Shown piece after piece: positions 62,286 to 64,000 of a stretch of DNA of 64,000 bases. Location of the stretch: assembly GCA_043749775.1 (NCBI GenBank), contig JAYVCW010000208.1, positions 1-64,000 of the forward strand, written 5' to 3'. The translations under genes and the position numbers were made by a program. Within the stretch, counting starts at the first letter, position 1. Every line of letters starts with the position of its first letter. The notes beneath the pieces are model-generated. The model was not told the origin of the DNA, made no database searches, and worked only from the letters and a program-made list of their open reading frames with translations. This stretch comes from Acidiflorens sp043749775 (GTDB lineage Bacteria > Acidobacteriota > Terriglobia > Terriglobales > Acidobacteriaceae).

Positions 62286-63177
62286 TTGCTTCCTTCATTC
62301 GTCGTAGTCGGGCCCCCACGTACTGGAACGAGTTGGTTGCATCAGGTCCTCAAGAGCCGGACGATTCTGCCCGAGACCAAAGAGACGCGTTTCTTTGATG
62401 TTCACTTCCATCGGGGAGTGAACTGGTATCGGCGGAACTATGCGAGCTCTGGAATCGCCGGCCCAATGGGCGAGGTTGCGCCCACATATTTTGCGTCTGG
62501 GGCGGCATGCCATCGCATTCGGAGCTTGATTCCGACGGCCAAGATTGTGTGCGTTTTTCGCGAACCTATCGAGCGCATCATCTCCCTGTACAAGTTGAAG
62601 CGAGCCTACGGAATGATCCCATGGAGTTTCGAGGAAGCGATCCGACGCGATTCGGAATTGATGGAATCAAGCCGGTACGCCACGTACTTAAAAATTTGGC
62701 AGCATGAGTTCGGTAAAGATCGCGTCTACACTGCCTTCTTCGACGACCCTGCGCAGCGATCCGCAGGGTTTTGTTGACGGACTCGCAGACTTCATCAGCA
62801 TTCCGCGGTTCTCGCTTTCGGCGCCGGAACTCACCGCGCTCCACACCTCCTCGATCATGACGCATCCGCGCAGCTACCGCGGCACGCGCCATGCGAATCA
62901 ACTGGCGGGCTGGTTAAAGGCGCGGCAGTTAGGGCGGATTGTCAACGTTGTCAGGACTTGTCCCTTGGGCAAGCTATTTTTAGGCGGCGGTCAGGCGATT
63001 GCGTCGCCTTCGGCCGAATCACTGAAAACGGTCTACGAGCTCTTCCGGAACGAGATCGAAGAACTCGAGATCACATCGGGACGGAATCTATCCGCGTGGA
63101 AGGGTGCATCGCGCGCCGAGGTGGCTTACCCGCTGTTAGTCGAGCCGCAGAGACCCATGCAAGCACAGGAAACCTGA
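62286..63177 (+). pseudogene. Sulfotransferase-domain protein, one frameshift
   Basis: The start LPSFVVVGPPRTGTSWLHQV carries the 5'-phosphosulfate loop of PAPS-dependent sulfotransferases (P-P-R-T-G-T-S-W), then K-I-V-C-V-F-R-E-P-I-E-R-I-I-S-L-Y, the 3'-phosphate binding block. At about 62750 one base is inserted after YTAFFDD; the reading should go on as LRSDPQGFVDGLADFISIPR, which is in another frame and ends at 63177 after L-R-N-E-I-E-E-L-E. It would move sulfate to a hydroxyl of sugar or small molecule. The start is a TTG at 62286 with GAGGAG 8 bp upstream. The single indel may be a read error. Confidence 0.8.
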
Positions 63178-63213
63178 TCCCGCCAGACTTTCTTTGAAAC
63201 TCTGCGCCCTGTC

Positions 63214-63519
63214 TCAAGCGGATTTTTTCTCCTCCCTTACAGAGTGGGGCGCATTCGCCTCCTGATCCGTGGCATGACGGAGTTCTTCTTTGCGTTCGTT
63301 CAGCGCCTTAATCAGACGATCGAGGTACTTTCCGAGCACTTGGGGGTCCGACTCGTGCGCTATTAACTCGAAAATCTTTTCCCAATTCGAGTTCTGGTCT
63401 TGCTTACCCGTCATGCACTCGATCAGGCAATTGGATTGCCAAATTTCAATCGGAATTTTCTCAGCCACTCGATGCAAGTCATTCAGAAACCATAGAAAAC
63501 TCTTCGGCTCCGCAAGCAA
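63214..63519 (-). CDS. Small hypothetical protein
   Basis: A 101-codon frame opened by a TTG, with a poor ribosome site. The middle (W-E-K-I-F-E-L-I-A-H-E-S-D-P, then LGKYLDRLIKALNERKEELR) reads as amphipathic helices with natural codon use. I do not recognise it. It may be a real small regulatory or unknown protein of this lineage. Confidence 0.4.
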   Translation of the reverse strand: MLAEPKSFLWFLNDLHRVAEKIPIEIWQSNCLIECMTGKQDQNSNWEKIFELIAHESDPQVLGKYLDRLIKALNERKEELRHATDQEANAPHSVREEKKSA

Positions 63520-63660
63520 CCAGGGTGAGCAGTAGGCAAATATTTCACGGCGCTATTTCTCGGCGGTCTTTCCTGAAATTTCGCCATCGGTTATTCACGA
63601 TTTCAACCTCAAGTGGTCGCTGTATTTGTTTAGGAAACCAGATTAGATAGGCTACTGCCC

Positions 63661-63870
63661 GTGTCCGCATTAACCGAGGTCGAGGTGAGGCGTCTGCGCG
63701 CCGAAATTCGCGCGCTTTGCTGCGCTCCAATCAGTCCGGAGCGCGAAGAGCGACTCAAGAGTCTTGCCCAGCAGCTTGGGGTTGCAATCAGAAAACACCT
63801 CCAGATGTCAAAGCTCGCGTTGCGGACAAAGTTGTCTGCTATTCCTCCGCGCAATCCTGACAACCCGTAG
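63661..63870 (+). CDS. Small hypothetical helical protein
   Basis: A 69-codon frame starting with GTG: S-A-L-T-E-V-E-V-R-R-L-R-A-E-I-R, rich in charged residues, probably a short coiled coil. No family is recognised and the ribosome site is weak. Confidence 0.4.
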   Translation: MSALTEVEVRRLRAEIRALCCAPISPEREERLKSLAQQLGVAIRKHLQMSKLALRTKLSAIPPRNPDNP

Positions 63871-63928
63871 TTTGGCGAGTGCTGATTCACTGGGCTGCGC
63901 CCGGAGCACCGAAAGGAAAGGAGTCACA

Positions 63929-64000
63929 ATGGCGACCAGCAGCAAAAAGAAGTCCGGCGGGCGTAAGTACGGCAAAGCCGCCAGCAAAAGCGTTGAGGGC
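63929..64000 (+). CDS. Small basic protein, possibly DUF6496-like, cut by the window end
   Basis: The ATG at 63929 has AAAGGAG 7 bp upstream, a strong site. The visible 24 residues MATSSKKKSGGRKYGKAASK and S-V-E-G are lysine-rich. Short basic proteins with a G-R-K-Y-G-K-x-A-x-K-S-V start are common in this type of bacterium and are named DUF6496; this naming is tentative because most of the gene lies outside the window. Confidence 0.55.
   Translation, partial: MATSSKKKSGGRKYGKAASKSVEG

Overview
The window looks like a chromosomal accessory region from an Acidobacteriota (Terriglobia-type) soil bacterium. Support for this: a 1070-residue Oar-like TonB receptor with an N-terminal carboxypeptidase-regulatory domain next to a TPR lipid-free periplasmic-type protein, secreted six-hairpin glycosidase-like proteins, DUF4380/DUF4432 sugar-modifying families, moderate-high GC, loose gene spacing and many decayed genes. 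No rRNA, tRNA or CRISPR array was seen. Taxonomy is an inference.

Layout. 0-0.5 kb: remnant of a tyrosine integrase. 0.8-22.3 kb (minus strand): one very long operon reading from right to left: FAD amine oxidoreductase, soxD, soxA, soxG, soxB (sarcosine oxidase/dehydrogenase), L-threonine aldolase, two large six-hairpin glycosidase-like proteins, a beta-lactamase-fold serine hydrolase, hyuA-hyuB (N-methylhydantoinase/oxoprolinase type), a class I aminotransferase and a broken DUF4380 gene. 22.6-29.6 kb (minus): TonB receptor, TPR protein, secreted CocE/X-Pro dipeptidyl-peptidase-like hydrolase. 31.0-34.2 kb (plus): a second, frameshifted CocE hydrolase and a GntR/FCD regulator. 34.2-38.6 kb (minus): M24 Xaa-Pro-type metallopeptidase, SDR and zinc alcohol dehydrogenase, then a decayed D-threonine aldolase. 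39.3-47.5 kb (plus): class IV aminotransferase, a specialised NusG-like antiterminator, a mandelate-racemase-type enolase-superfamily enzyme, a DMT transporter, a peroxiredoxin and a D-lactate-dehydrogenase-type FAD/Fe-S protein. 47.6-60.4 kb (minus): MFS transporter, then a sugar/hydroxy-acid operon (M81/MlrC, RhaT-like permease, glucarate-dehydratase-like enzyme, SDR, secreted TIM-barrel-like protein, SMP-30 lactonase, DUF4432) and an IclR regulator with a class III aminotransferase. 60.5-64 kb: IS110 fragments, a frameshifted sulfotransferase and small genes.

The main result is a shared 17-bp palindrome, consensus TAATCGATTATCGTTTA, found six times. Five copies sit on or just downstream of near-consensus TTGACA promoters that drive the sox-hyu operon, the TonB operon, the plus-strand CocE gene, the M24-SDR-ADH operon and the NusG-enolase-DMT operon; the sixth, weaker copy lies 6 bp upstream of the GntR gene. 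This ties otherwise scattered genes into one probable GntR-controlled regulon: outer-membrane uptake, Xaa-Pro-type hydrolases, oxidation of N-methyl amino acids and C2/C3 amino-acid cleavage. A plausible but unproven job is use of N-substituted (sarcosine- or proline-like) peptides or creatinine-type amides.

A second theme is decay and shuffling: the M24 gene begins with a captured copy of the start of the enolase gene, a scrap of a six-hairpin glycosidase sits in front of the peroxiredoxin, and at least six genes carry frameshifts. Some single-base shifts could be assembly errors; the D-threonine aldolase and integrase remnants look truly decayed.
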